Assembly: GCF_002871005.1 (NCBI RefSeq)
Contig: NZ_PHSN01000008.1
Location: forward strand, 1 to 64,000
DNA from: Acidimangrovimonas sediminis
GTDB lineage: Bacteria > Pseudomonadota > Alphaproteobacteria > Rhodobacterales > Rhodobacteraceae
Direction: 5' to 3'
DNA length: 64,000 nucleotides
In this document: positions 1 to 6,837 of the stretch, one piece after another
Numbering within the stretch: the first letter of the stretch is position 1
Layout: each line of letters begins with the position of its first letter
Program-made: the position numbers and the translations under genes
Notes under the pieces: model-generated
Told to the model about the DNA's origin: nothing
The model's database searches: none
The model's input: only the letters and a program-made list of their open reading frames with translations

Positions 1-278
1 TGCAGACCCGTTGCTGCGTCCCGTCGCAGGGCGAGCTTCTTGCTTCTGGCACGGATGCGGGCCGCCTCCGCGTCGGAGGGATAGCACCGCTGGGCGTGAG
101 CGCGGTAGCGCACGGCGGCAGCGATCTCGTCGTCATCATCAGAGAGCTCGGGAGCAGCTTCTGCGGCCTGTGACTTCTTCCGAAGCGCGACGAAGTGCTG
201 GGTCAGCCGAGATTCGATGTCTCGTCTGCTCTCCTCCGACAGGTCAAAGCGGGCGTCGATGAACGGTATGCGCGGCAT
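1..278 (-). CDS. Hypothetical protein, 3' end cut by window edge
   Basis: Reading from position 278 leftwards, ATG opens a frame with no stop for 92 codons and runs off the window. It begins MPRIPFIDARFDLSEESRR, followed by an acidic stretch (residues about 46-51) and an arginine/alanine-rich helical region. A Shine-Dalgarno-like GAAAGGA lies about 8 bases upstream of the start, which supports translation. I recognise no domain and the C-terminus is missing, so no function can be given. It sits in the left-end patch of atypical genes and may belong to an acquired element. Confidence 0.6.
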   Translation of the reverse strand, partial: MPRIPFIDARFDLSEESRRDIESRLTQHFVALRKKSQAAEAAPELSDDDDEIAAAVRYRAHAQRCYPSDAEAARIRARSKKLALRRDAATGL

Positions 279-548
279 GGAGTGATCCTTTCCAAGACAG
301 GCGGCATGCGCCGCCACAGTCCGCACGCCTCGGTCGGAGAGAAGGACCCGGGTCGTCGGTGCATTGCCCGCCCTCTTGAGCGCGTAAAGGGTCAAGGGGT
401 GGCGGGCGCCTTCCATCGGCTTGCAAGCAGGCTGCGAAAAATGGCCCTTCGAGACGTTTGCCAGATGGTGTCGTGCTTAGGCGCGAACTTGTCCCGCGAC
501 TTCTTCGTGGAACAACGGACACCAAGTGTTCTCAGCAACCTAACTACG
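279..548. other. Intergenic stretch without a convincing gene
   Basis: This stretch lies upstream of the truncated minus-strand gene and downstream of the next minus-strand gene. Short overlapping frames exist on both strands, but none has a good ribosome binding site or a recognisable protein. It presumably holds the promoter of the truncated gene; I see no clear -35/-10 pair. Confidence 0.4.
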
Positions 549-962
549 CTATTCGGCAAAAACGCTGCCGGACGCTACCTGCGGGATTTGGAGTGATGCA
601 TCATCATCGTTCGCGTCAGAGAAGTTCCTTCTAATCCAGCTTGCTGAAAACATGCCGCTAGCATCAGGCGGGTGAGGCACTTCTTCGAACACACCTCTAA
701 CTACGTAATAGAGACTTTTCTTGCATCCACCACGTGTCAGCCTGCGCAGGATGCGCTTGCCGCTCTGGGTGAGTTCAAGACCATATATGGTTTTGATTTG
801 AGTGCCGTCGGTGATCCGCCAGCCGACAAGATAAACTAGCTTTTTCGCAAGCGCGGCTCGCGCTTCGTCCTCCCTCAGAAAGTCAAAGACTGTTAGTCGC
901 GCAATCAATCTATCTCCTCTCTTCAGAGCATGCGGCGCCCATGTTCTAGTGATCTGGTTCAT
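549..962 (-). CDS. Hypothetical protein, 137 aa
   Basis: The start at 962 (MNQITRTWAPHALKRGDR) is chosen over an upstream one because GGGAG stands about 7 bases before the ATG. The protein is basic in its first 90 residues, with an Arg/Lys-rich segment (SGKRILRRLTRGG), and has no signal peptide or membrane segment. I recognise no family. It is transcribed divergently from the XRE regulator at 1038, with 75 bp between them, so the two may share a regulatory region. Its lower G+C and codon use differ from the genes to the right, which suggests acquired DNA. Confidence 0.55.
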   Translation of the reverse strand: MNQITRTWAPHALKRGDRLIARLTVFDFLREDEARAALAKKLVYLVGWRITDGTQIKTIYGLELTQSGKRILRRLTRGGCKKSLYYVVRGVFEEVPHPPDASGMFSASWIRRNFSDANDDDASLQIPQVASGSVFAE

Positions 963-979
963 CTTCTTACTCCCAATTT

Positions 980-1002
980 GGGGTTGACCCCGTAACAGGG
1001 GT
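980..1002. promoter_or_regulatory. Overlapping inverted repeats, candidate operator
   Basis: GGGG-TTGA-CCCC (980-991) overlaps ACCCC-GTAACA-GGGGT (987-1002). The pair lies between two divergent genes, one of which encodes an XRE regulator, so autoregulation is plausible. This is inference from position and symmetry only. Confidence 0.3.
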
Positions 1003-1037
1003 ACGGAGGCCTGTCTATTACAAAATGGGTATGGCTG

Positions 1038-1292
1038 ATGGCGGGGGCAGTCCGAAGCGATGCCTATGCGGCAATTGTCGAGGGACTCGTGGGTGAGCGT
1101 CAAAAAGCTGGCCTGTCCCAAGCCGAGCTTGCGAAAAAGCTCAGAAAGCCCCCTTCGTTCGTTGGGAAATACGAACAGAGCGAGCGGCGCCTTGACGTGG
1201 TCGAAATCTGGGTTGTTCTGGTTGCGCTTGGGGTTGAGCCGGAAGATTTTTTATTGAGGTATAAGAGTTTGATGCCTGTCACTCTGAAGTGA
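1038..1292 (+). CDS. XRE-family helix-turn-helix regulator, 84 aa
   Basis: The protein is almost entirely one Cro/C1-type HTH domain: GERQKAGLSQAELAKKL forms helices 1-2 (about residues 20-36), and PPSFVGKYEQSERRLDVVE is the recognition helix region. Such small single-domain repressors usually control their own promoter and a divergent neighbour, here the unknown gene ending at 962. The ribosome binding site is weak and the start is taken as the first in-frame ATG. The stop codon lies just after the left arm of a 12-bp inverted repeat. The family call is secure; the targets are unknown. Confidence 0.8.
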   Translation: MAGAVRSDAYAAIVEGLVGERQKAGLSQAELAKKLRKPPSFVGKYEQSERRLDVVEIWVVLVALGVEPEDFLLRYKSLMPVTLK

Positions 1293-1328
1293 GTGAGGCA
1301 GGCGCTCGATTTAGAGTGACAGGCTGTT
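1274..1328 (+). terminator. Inverted repeat at end of XRE gene, possible terminator
   Basis: GCCTGTCACTCT (1274-1285) and AGAGTGACAGGC (1313-1324) are perfect 12-bp complements separated by 27 bases, followed by TGTTTT. The left arm lies inside the last codons of the XRE gene. The long loop makes it a mediocre intrinsic terminator; it could also be an operator-like or mobile-element repeat. Confidence 0.4.
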
Positions 1329-1414
1329 TTGAGCGAACTGTTCTAGTTTGATTGGCGCCGCTGGTTGCACGCGAAAAGCAGCGATGTTGGCTGGCTGACG
1401 ATGCTTGTGCGTAA

Positions 1415-1467
1415 GCGAAGGCGAGAAGCGCGAAGACCTCAAACATCGCAGCGGTTCTCGCCTTCGC
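1415..1467. repeat. 13-bp inverted repeat in a gene-free stretch
   Basis: GCGAAGGCGAGAA (1415-1427) is exactly complementary to TTCTCGCCTTCGC (1455-1467). After one mismatch, three more pairs (CGC/GCG) extend the stem inward. There is no U-tract on either side. It lies in the gene-free interval 1293-1876, which otherwise shows only short unconvincing frames (for example a 64-codon minus frame at 1311-1505). It could be a small structured RNA or a remnant of a mobile-element end. Confidence 0.5.
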
Positions 1468-1876
1468 GGTTTGTGCCAGGGCAGTCGCGTGGTGTTCAGG
1501 ATCAAGTTTTCAGGAAGTGCTTGCTAAGTTGCTAGTCGACCAAGGGAGGTCTCAGGATATGAACATGTTTTTCTATACATAAAGCAAGCACTCGGCATGC
1601 AGTGAGGCGGCAGCTTTCCGGGTCGTCCGCGGCCTGCGACCGGCGGTCGCAGTCGGGAACCCGGGGGCATGACGCGCGTTTGTCGTGGTGGCGGACGGGC
1701 CCTGGGCCCGGACGCCGCGGGGACTTGCGCGGAAATTGCACTGAGGTTGCATCGGGCGCTGAGGGGCTGGCCGGCGGGCTTGTCGAGAAGTCCGGTGGGG
1801 GGCGTTCCCTTGCTGCGGCTTCCGCAGCGGCAGCCACCGGCGCCGGGCGCCAGGCATTGAAGTCGGCTTTCCCTGC

Positions 1877-2677
1877 GTGTTCAATGTGCAATGGTGCAGG
1901 CCACCGGGGAAGCTTCTGCCTTTGACCGACCGAGATCCCACAGCCGACGCCCGCGAGGGTGTTCCATGGAGCGGGCCAGCGTCCGGCACCTCGGCCGCCG
2001 GAATTGCGGCCGCTGGCACGATGGATGCCGGACTGACGGCCGCCGGGACGACCGGGCGTATCGCTCCCGCGTTGGACGGGCTGATCGCCTGTCCGGAATG
2101 CGATCTTCTGATGTCGCGGCAGGTGCTGGGGGCGGGGCAGCAGGCGCGGTGCAGCCGCTGCCACCACCCGCTCTACCGCCCCCGGCCCGAGGCCGCGGTG
2201 AAGATCGTCGCGCTGGCGCTGACCGCCGGGATCCTGATGGTGGGGGCGCTGTTCTTTCCCTTCCTGTCGATCTCGGCCGCCGGCGAGACCCACGAAAGCT
2301 CCATCTTCTCGACCGCGCTGGCCTATTCCGAGGGCTACCTCGCGCCGCTGGCCGTCGCGGTGATGCTGCTGATCGTGTTGCTGCCGGTGTTCCGGGTGGG
2401 CGCGCTGATCTTCGCCTTCGGGCCGCTTCTGGCCGGGCGCACGCCCTACCGCCATGCGCAGATCGCCTTTCGGCTGGCACGCCACCTGCGGCCCTGGGCG
2501 ATGGCCGAGGTCTTCATGATCGGCACCATCGTCTCGCTGGTGAAGATCGGGGGGCTTGCCTCGGTCAGCTTCGGCCCCGCCTTCTGGGCCTTCGCCGCGC
2601 TGGTGCTGGCGGTGGGCGTGATGGACAACCTTTCCAACGACTGGACGATATGGGACGCGCTCGAGACCACGCGGTGA
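1877..2677 (+). CDS. pqiA: PqiA-type membrane protein, first half
   Basis: This is the first of two PqiA-domain proteins. PqiA works with the MCE protein PqiB in lipid or hydrophobic-molecule traffic across the periplasm. Visible features are a CPEC zinc-ribbon-like pair (C72, C75), a second pair CSRC (C92, C95), then four hydrophobic segments in the C-terminal 160 residues. The N-terminus is uncertain: the first ATG gives 266 aa, but the alternative ATG at 2021 (residue 49) lies closer to the usual family start, and neither has a clear ribosome binding site. Its stop overlaps the start of the next gene (TGATG). The typical E. coli protein carries both halves in one chain. Confidence 0.8.
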   Translation: MFNVQWCRPPGKLLPLTDRDPTADAREGVPWSGPASGTSAAGIAAAGTMDAGLTAAGTTGRIAPALDGLIACPECDLLMSRQVLGAGQQARCSRCHHPLYRPRPEAAVKIVALALTAGILMVGALFFPFLSISAAGETHESSIFSTALAYSEGYLAPLAVAVMLLIVLLPVFRVGALIFAFGPLLAGRTPYRHAQIAFRLARHLRPWAMAEVFMIGTIVSLVKIGGLASVSFGPAFWAFAALVLAVGVMDNLSNDWTIWDALETTR

Positions 2678-3288
2678 TGCTGACTGCGCGCCGGGCCGGT
2701 CTGGTCGGGTGCCGAAGCTGCGGCCGGGTCTGGCCGCGGCAGCAGCGCCATTGCGGCCGCTGCGGCGGGCATCTGGACGACGACCGCGGCGCCAGCCTGC
2801 AGCGGGTCTGGGCCTGGCTCATCGCGGGGGTGATCTTCTACGTGCCGGCGAACCTCTACCCGATGCTCGACACCGCGTCGCTGCTGACCGGCGATGTCAG
2901 GAACACGATCGTCGGCGGCGTGATCGAGTTGGTCCATGCCCACGATTACGGCGTCGCGGCGATCGTCTTTGCGGCCTCGGTGGTGGTGCCGATCACCAAG
3001 TTCCTGGCGATCGCCCAGCTCGCGCTGACCCTGGGGCGGGTACGGCCGTGGCGGCGGCACCGGCGGCACCGGATGCTGGCCGTGGTCGATTTCATCGGGC
3101 GGTGGTCGATGATCGACGTATTCGTGGTGGCGATCCTGTCGTCGCTGGTGCAGTTGGGAAGCTTGGCGCAGGTTCACCCCGGCCCGGCGGCGATCTTCTT
3201 CGCATTGTCGGTTGTGTTCACGATGCTCGCCGCGCAGGCCTTTGACCCGCGGCTGATCTGGGAAAGAGACGAGGCTGAGGCAGCATGA
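2677..3288 (+). CDS. pqiA: PqiA-type membrane protein, second half
   Basis: The 203-residue protein repeats the PqiA architecture: zinc-ribbon-like cysteines (C12, C15, C26, C29) followed by four hydrophobic segments. ATG 2677 shares a base with the stop of the preceding gene, so the two halves are translationally coupled and probably form one complex equivalent to single-chain PqiA. Its own stop overlaps the pqiB start (ATGA). I infer an inner-membrane location and a role in PqiB-dependent lipid transport. Confidence 0.85.
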   Translation: MLTARRAGLVGCRSCGRVWPRQQRHCGRCGGHLDDDRGASLQRVWAWLIAGVIFYVPANLYPMLDTASLLTGDVRNTIVGGVIELVHAHDYGVAAIVFAASVVVPITKFLAIAQLALTLGRVRPWRRHRRHRMLAVVDFIGRWSMIDVFVVAILSSLVQLGSLAQVHPGPAAIFFALSVVFTMLAAQAFDPRLIWERDEAEAA

Positions 3289-5522
3289 CCGACGACAAGA
3301 CCCCCGAAGACCGGCCCCAAGCCAGCGACGAGACCGGTAACCAGACTGGTCGCAACGCCGGTAACCAGACGGGTCAGGCACCGGGCCACGAGGCGGCTGG
3401 CGACGCGGGGGCTGGCACGGGCACGGGCACTGGCGGCCGCCCCGCCGAGATGGACGTGAGCGCGCCGCGCGGCATCGTGCGGCGCAACCTGTCCGTCGTC
3501 TGGCTGGTGCCGGTGATCGCGCTGATCGTGTCGCTGACGGTGGCCTGGCGCGCCTATAACGACCGCGGCGCGCTCATCCACATCACCTTCGCCAGCGGCG
3601 ACGGCATCCAGGCCGGGCAGAGCGTGCTGAAATACCGCGACGTGCCGGTCGGCAAGGTCGAGAAGGTGGGCTTCACCCCCGATCTCAAGAAGGTCGAGGT
3701 CAGCGTTCGCGTCGACAAGTCGGTGGCCGACCATATCGGCAAGAACGCGCAGTTCTGGGTCGTGCGTCCCGAGATCGGCCTGTCGGGGATCACCGGCCTC
3801 AACACCGTGCTTTCCGGTGTCTACATCGAAGGCCAGTGGGATCCCAAGACCAGCGGGCCGACACCGTCGCATTTCACCGGGCTAGAGAAGGCGCCGGTGG
3901 CCGGCGGCCCGGATTCGGGGACCTGGGTGACGATCGAGGCCCCCGACGGCGGTGCGCTGATCGAGGGCGCGCCGATCCTCATGCGCGGCCTCAAGGTCGG
4001 CGAGATCCAGAACATCCGCCTGGCGCCCTCGGGCGACGGGGTCCTCGTCGACGCCTTCGTCAAGGCGCCCTACAACAAGCGGCTGACGACCTCGAGCGTG
4101 TTCTGGAACGCCTCGGGATTCTCGGTCTCGCTCGGGGCGTCCGGGGTCAAGCTCAGCGTGCGCAGCCTGTCGTCGCTGATTCAGGGCGGGATCGAGTTCG
4201 ACACCTTCGTCTCGGGCGGCAGGCCGGTGACCAAGGACAACAAGCCGACCTACCAGCTGTTCCCCGACGAGCCGACGGCGCGCGACAGCATCTTCTCGGA
4301 CACAGGGGCGCCCAAGGTGAAATTGTCGATCCTGCTGGGCCAGTCGGTGCGCGGGCTCAAGGTCGGCGACAACGTCAATTTCCGGGGTCTCAAGGTGGGC
4401 GAGGTGTCGAACCTCGCGATCAACGTCACCGATGCGCCGAACGGAGGGCGGATCGTGCAGCAGCGCATCGACTTCACCCTGATCCCGGAGCGGATGGGGC
4501 TGGCGCGGGACGCGGACAAGCAGGACCTCATGGATTTCCTCGCCTCGCAGGTCCGCGAGGGGCTGCGCGCGCAGGTGACCTCCACCGGGATCCTGGGCGG
4601 CACGCTCGAGGTCGACCTTCTGGACATGCCGTCAGCCAAGCCCGCGACGATCGACACGGGGGCCAAGCCATTCCCGGTGATGCCCTCGGTCGAACCGCAC
4701 ATTCCCGACGTCTCGGCCTCGGCCGAGGGGGTGCTGGCGCGGATCAACGCGCTGCCGATCGAACAGCTGATGGACAGCGCGATCAGCCTTCTCAACAACA
4801 CCAACAAGCTGATCGGCCAGTCCGACACCCAGAAGGTCCCGGGCGAGGTCGCGGGCCTGGTCAGCGATATCCGCAAGGTGGTGGCCGCGCCGGGCATCCA
4901 GCATGCGCCCGAGAACGTCAACAAGGTGCTGACCTCGATCGACCAGTTCTTCGCGGCGCTGGAAAAGGCCAAGACGGTGGATGCGATCGTCAGCGCGATG
5001 AACGACGCGAGCGCGGCGGCGCAGGCGGTCTCCGACAGCGCCAAGGGCGTGCCGAAGCTGGTGGATACCTACACCGCACTTGGCGACAAGGTGAACAAGC
5101 TGCCGCTGGACAGCGTGGTCGACAATGCCAACAAGCTCATCGCTTCGGTCAACGTGCTGACCTCGGCCGAGCAGACGAAGAAGCTGCCGCAATCGCTGAA
5201 CGAGGCGCTGGCCTCGCTCAACGGCATGCTGACCGACCTGCAGAACGGCGGGGCGACGCAGAAGCTCAACGATACGCTGGCGTCGGCCGACAGTGCGGCG
5301 CAATCGGTCAAGGCGGCAAGCGACCAACTGCCCGCGCTGGTGAAACGGCTGGATGCCGTCGTGGCACAGGCCGACAACACGATCTCGGCCTATGGTTCGC
5401 GGTCGAATTTCAACTCGGAGACCCTGGCGACGCTGCGCCAGCTGCGCGACGCGGCCAGCCAGATCAGCGCGGTCGCCCGGATGTTGCAACGCAATCCCCA
5501 GGCCCTGATCCTCGGACGGTAG
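3285..5522 (+). CDS. pqiB: PqiB, MCE/MlaD-domain lipid transport protein
   Basis: The 745-residue protein has a low-complexity N-terminal extension rich in Gly, Thr, Asn and Gln (about residues 1-50). A single transmembrane helix follows (LVPVIALIVSLTVAW), then three MlaD/MCE repeats marked by GLKVG/DVPVGKV-type loops (about residues 85-160, 205-270 and 350-430). A long helical C-terminal half completes it. In E. coli, PqiB forms a periplasm-spanning needle of stacked MCE rings that carries lipid between membranes. Gene order pqiA-pqiA-pqiB-pqiC with overlapping starts marks a single operon. Confidence 0.92.
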   Translation: MTDDKTPEDRPQASDETGNQTGRNAGNQTGQAPGHEAAGDAGAGTGTGTGGRPAEMDVSAPRGIVRRNLSVVWLVPVIALIVSLTVAWRAYNDRGALIHITFASGDGIQAGQSVLKYRDVPVGKVEKVGFTPDLKKVEVSVRVDKSVADHIGKNAQFWVVRPEIGLSGITGLNTVLSGVYIEGQWDPKTSGPTPSHFTGLEKAPVAGGPDSGTWVTIEAPDGGALIEGAPILMRGLKVGEIQNIRLAPSGDGVLVDAFVKAPYNKRLTTSSVFWNASGFSVSLGASGVKLSVRSLSSLIQGGIEFDTFVSGGRPVTKDNKPTYQLFPDEPTARDSIFSDTGAPKVKLSILLGQSVRGLKVGDNVNFRGLKVGEVSNLAINVTDAPNGGRIVQQRIDFTLIPERMGLARDADKQDLMDFLASQVREGLRAQVTSTGILGGTLEVDLLDMPSAKPATIDTGAKPFPVMPSVEPHIPDVSASAEGVLARINALPIEQLMDSAISLLNNTNKLIGQSDTQKVPGEVAGLVSDIRKVVAAPGIQHAPENVNKVLTSIDQFFAALEKAKTVDAIVSAMNDASAAAQAVSDSAKGVPKLVDTYTALGDKVNKLPLDSVVDNANKLIASVNVLTSAEQTKKLPQSLNEALASLNGMLTDLQNGGATQKLNDTLASADSAAQSVKAASDQLPALVKRLDAVVAQADNTISAYGSRSNFNSETLATLRQLRDAASQISAVARMLQRNPQALILGR

Positions 5523-5532
5523 GAGAGAAACG

Positions 5533-6096
5533 ATGTCCCTGCGCCCCCTTGTCCTGTCCCTGGCCGCCTGCACCGCGCTTGCGGGCTGCTTCGGCGCGAC
5601 CCCCAACCTCTACCTGATGGACCCGCCCGCTGCGGCGCGGTCGATGCCCGACCGGCTGGGCCGGGTCGAGGTGCAGAAGGTGAACCTGCCGCAATACGCC
5701 TCGGCCCCCGAGATCGCGACACAGCAGGCGGGCGGGACGCTGAAGGGGGCCAAGAACGACCTCTGGGCCGATACGCCGTCGGATGCGATCACGCGGATCC
5801 TTGCCGACCAGATCTCGCAGCTCAGCGGGGCGACCGCGCTGGCCGAGCCCTGGCCGCTGAACGACGGGCCGGACCGGCGGCTTCAGGTACGGATCGGCCA
5901 GATCTTTGCCGGGTCGGACGGGCAGCTGCATCTGTCGGGGCGGTATTTCGTGATCCCGGCGGGGGCGGTCGGGCGCGGCCGGGTGCGCAATTTCGACATC
6001 TCGGTGCCGCTGGCCGGCACCGGGGCGGCGGATGTGGCCAAGGCGCAGGCGGCGGCGCTGCACCAGCTTGCGGTGCGCATCGCGGCGCTGCGCTAG
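5533..6096 (+). CDS. pqiC: PqiC-type membrane-integrity lipoprotein
   Basis: The 187-residue protein has a type II signal peptide with lipobox LAGC and predicted lipidated Cys19. The remainder fits the ABC-transport auxiliary lipoprotein family (DUF330/PqiC), which in E. coli anchors the PqiB assembly to the outer membrane. It begins 10 bp after pqiB, with GGAGAG just upstream. It converges on the globin gene with only 7 bp between the two stops. Confidence 0.88.
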   Translation: MSLRPLVLSLAACTALAGCFGATPNLYLMDPPAAARSMPDRLGRVEVQKVNLPQYASAPEIATQQAGGTLKGAKNDLWADTPSDAITRILADQISQLSGATALAEPWPLNDGPDRRLQVRIGQIFAGSDGQLHLSGRYFVIPAGAVGRGRVRNFDISVPLAGTGAADVAKAQAAALHQLAVRIAALR

Positions 6097-6103
6097 CGGC
6101 GTC

Positions 6104-6523
6104 TCAGAACAGCTTCGGCGGGGCATCCGCGCTGCGGTGCGCCTCTTCCACGCCCATGCGGAAGGCGCGCCCGATCCGGTGTGCGATCGCCGACCAGGCC
6201 TGCGCCGCCTCGGGGCGCAGCACCCGCGCCGCGGTCTCGTCGAAGAGGTCGAGCCAGAGCGGGAAGTGTTCCGGCAGGATATCGGGTCGGGCACGGTGCA
6301 CGGCCATCGGGCTGCCGGAATATCCGCCCTCGCGCAGGATCGCGTTCTTCCAGAAGCGGCCGATCTTTTCCTCATGCGCGCGCCAGTCGGCATCTGTCGT
6401 GCCGACATGCGCGGCGAAGACCGGGCCCAGCACCGCGTGCCGCCGGATCGCGGCGTAGAAGGCGGTCATCATCCGGTCGACCTCCTCCGGGGTCAGGAAG
6501 AAGCGCGGTGGCTGGGCGGTCAT
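6104..6523 (-). CDS. Group III truncated hemoglobin
   Basis: The 139-residue protein shows the compact 2-on-2 globin pattern: FAAHVGTTDADWRAHEEKIGRFW (helices B-E), a GGYSGSP turn, and EHFPLWLDLF with the likely proximal heme ligand His86. Related proteins bind O2, NO or H2O2, and their roles are often unclear. The start at 6523 is preferred over a frame extending to 6718 because GAGGAG lies about 7 bases upstream and the domain begins there. It is transcribed away from ileS. Confidence 0.85.
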   Translation of the reverse strand: MTAQPPRFFLTPEEVDRMMTAFYAAIRRHAVLGPVFAAHVGTTDADWRAHEEKIGRFWKNAILREGGYSGSPMAVHRARPDILPEHFPLWLDLFDETAARVLRPEAAQAWSAIAHRIGRAFRMGVEEAHRSADAPPKLF

Positions 6524-6669
6524 CGGGGTCTCCTCAGGGGGGCTTGTGGGGCCGTCTTGCGGGGGGTCTTGTCGCCGGGGGCGAGGGTGGCCCGCCGGGC
6601 GGCCGGATGCAACCGGGCCCGCAGGGTGCGTTTTGGCGCATCCTGCGCGTTCGGCGGGCGCGGCCCCTC

Positions 6670-6698
6670 TGGACCCGCCCGCACCCCTTGCGTATAAG
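6670..6698 (+). promoter_or_regulatory. Candidate promoter for ileS leader
   Basis: TGGACC (6670-6675) and TATAAG (6693-6698) are 17 bp apart. The predicted start of transcription, about 7 bases after the -10 box, falls on or next to ATG 6706, so the transcript may be leaderless for the short upstream frame. Confidence 0.5.
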
Positions 6699-6705
6699 CC
6701 GCCCC

Positions 6706-6756
6706 ATGACCCGCGCATCCGCGATCATTCAGCGAATTACCGGCCCGGCGCTCTGA
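6706..6756 (+). CDS. Candidate leader peptide upstream of ileS (16 aa)
   Basis: This frame encodes MTRASAIIQRITGPAL and ends in TGA. Three of 16 residues are isoleucine (positions 7, 8 and 11), the substrate of the downstream enzyme. No Shine-Dalgarno is present, but the predicted transcription start coincides with the ATG. The last codons form the 5' arm of a strong hairpin (6744-6772). A peptide whose translation senses charged tRNA-Ile would be a logical regulator of ileS. This is inference; no expression data were available. Confidence 0.45.
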   Translation: MTRASAIIQRITGPAL

Positions 6757-6772
6757 CCCTTCAGACGCCGGG
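6744..6772 (+). promoter_or_regulatory. Leader hairpin upstream of ileS
   Basis: CCCGGCG-c-TCTGA (6744-6756) pairs with TCAGACGCCGGG (6761-6772) around a CCCT loop, giving 12 pairs with one bulge. The leader-peptide stop codon is inside the 5' arm. No U-tract follows, so it is not an intrinsic terminator. Bases 6768-6773 (CCGGGA) could instead pair with TCCCGG (6822-6827), which overlaps the ileS ribosome binding site, suggesting a translational switch. Confidence 0.5.
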
Positions 6773-6837
6773 ACAAGGCGCCTGAGCCTTCGCGCCGCCG
6801 CTTGCCGCAAATTCCGACATTTCCCGGAGATTTTCCG

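Larger units (their letters stand above)
6524..6837. other. Gap between globin and ileS, holding a structured ileS leader
   Basis: This 314-bp gap separates the divergent globin and ileS genes. Its right half contains the promoter-like pair, leader peptide and hairpin listed separately. I see nothing gene-like in its left half (6524-6669), which must carry the globin promoter. Confidence 0.6.

Noticed and set aside
195-596. 133-codon plus-strand frame at the left end
   Set aside because: It overlaps the minus-strand partial gene, whose ribosome binding site is good, has no such site itself and shows no recognisable features.
1311-1505. 64-codon minus frame over the inverted repeat
   Set aside because: No ribosome binding site, and it mostly translates the repeat arms. 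The structure is better read as DNA or RNA than protein.
6757-6837. T-box riboswitch before ileS
   Set aside because: No T-box consensus or specifier loop is visible, and these are essentially absent from alphaproteobacteria. The leader peptide model fits better.
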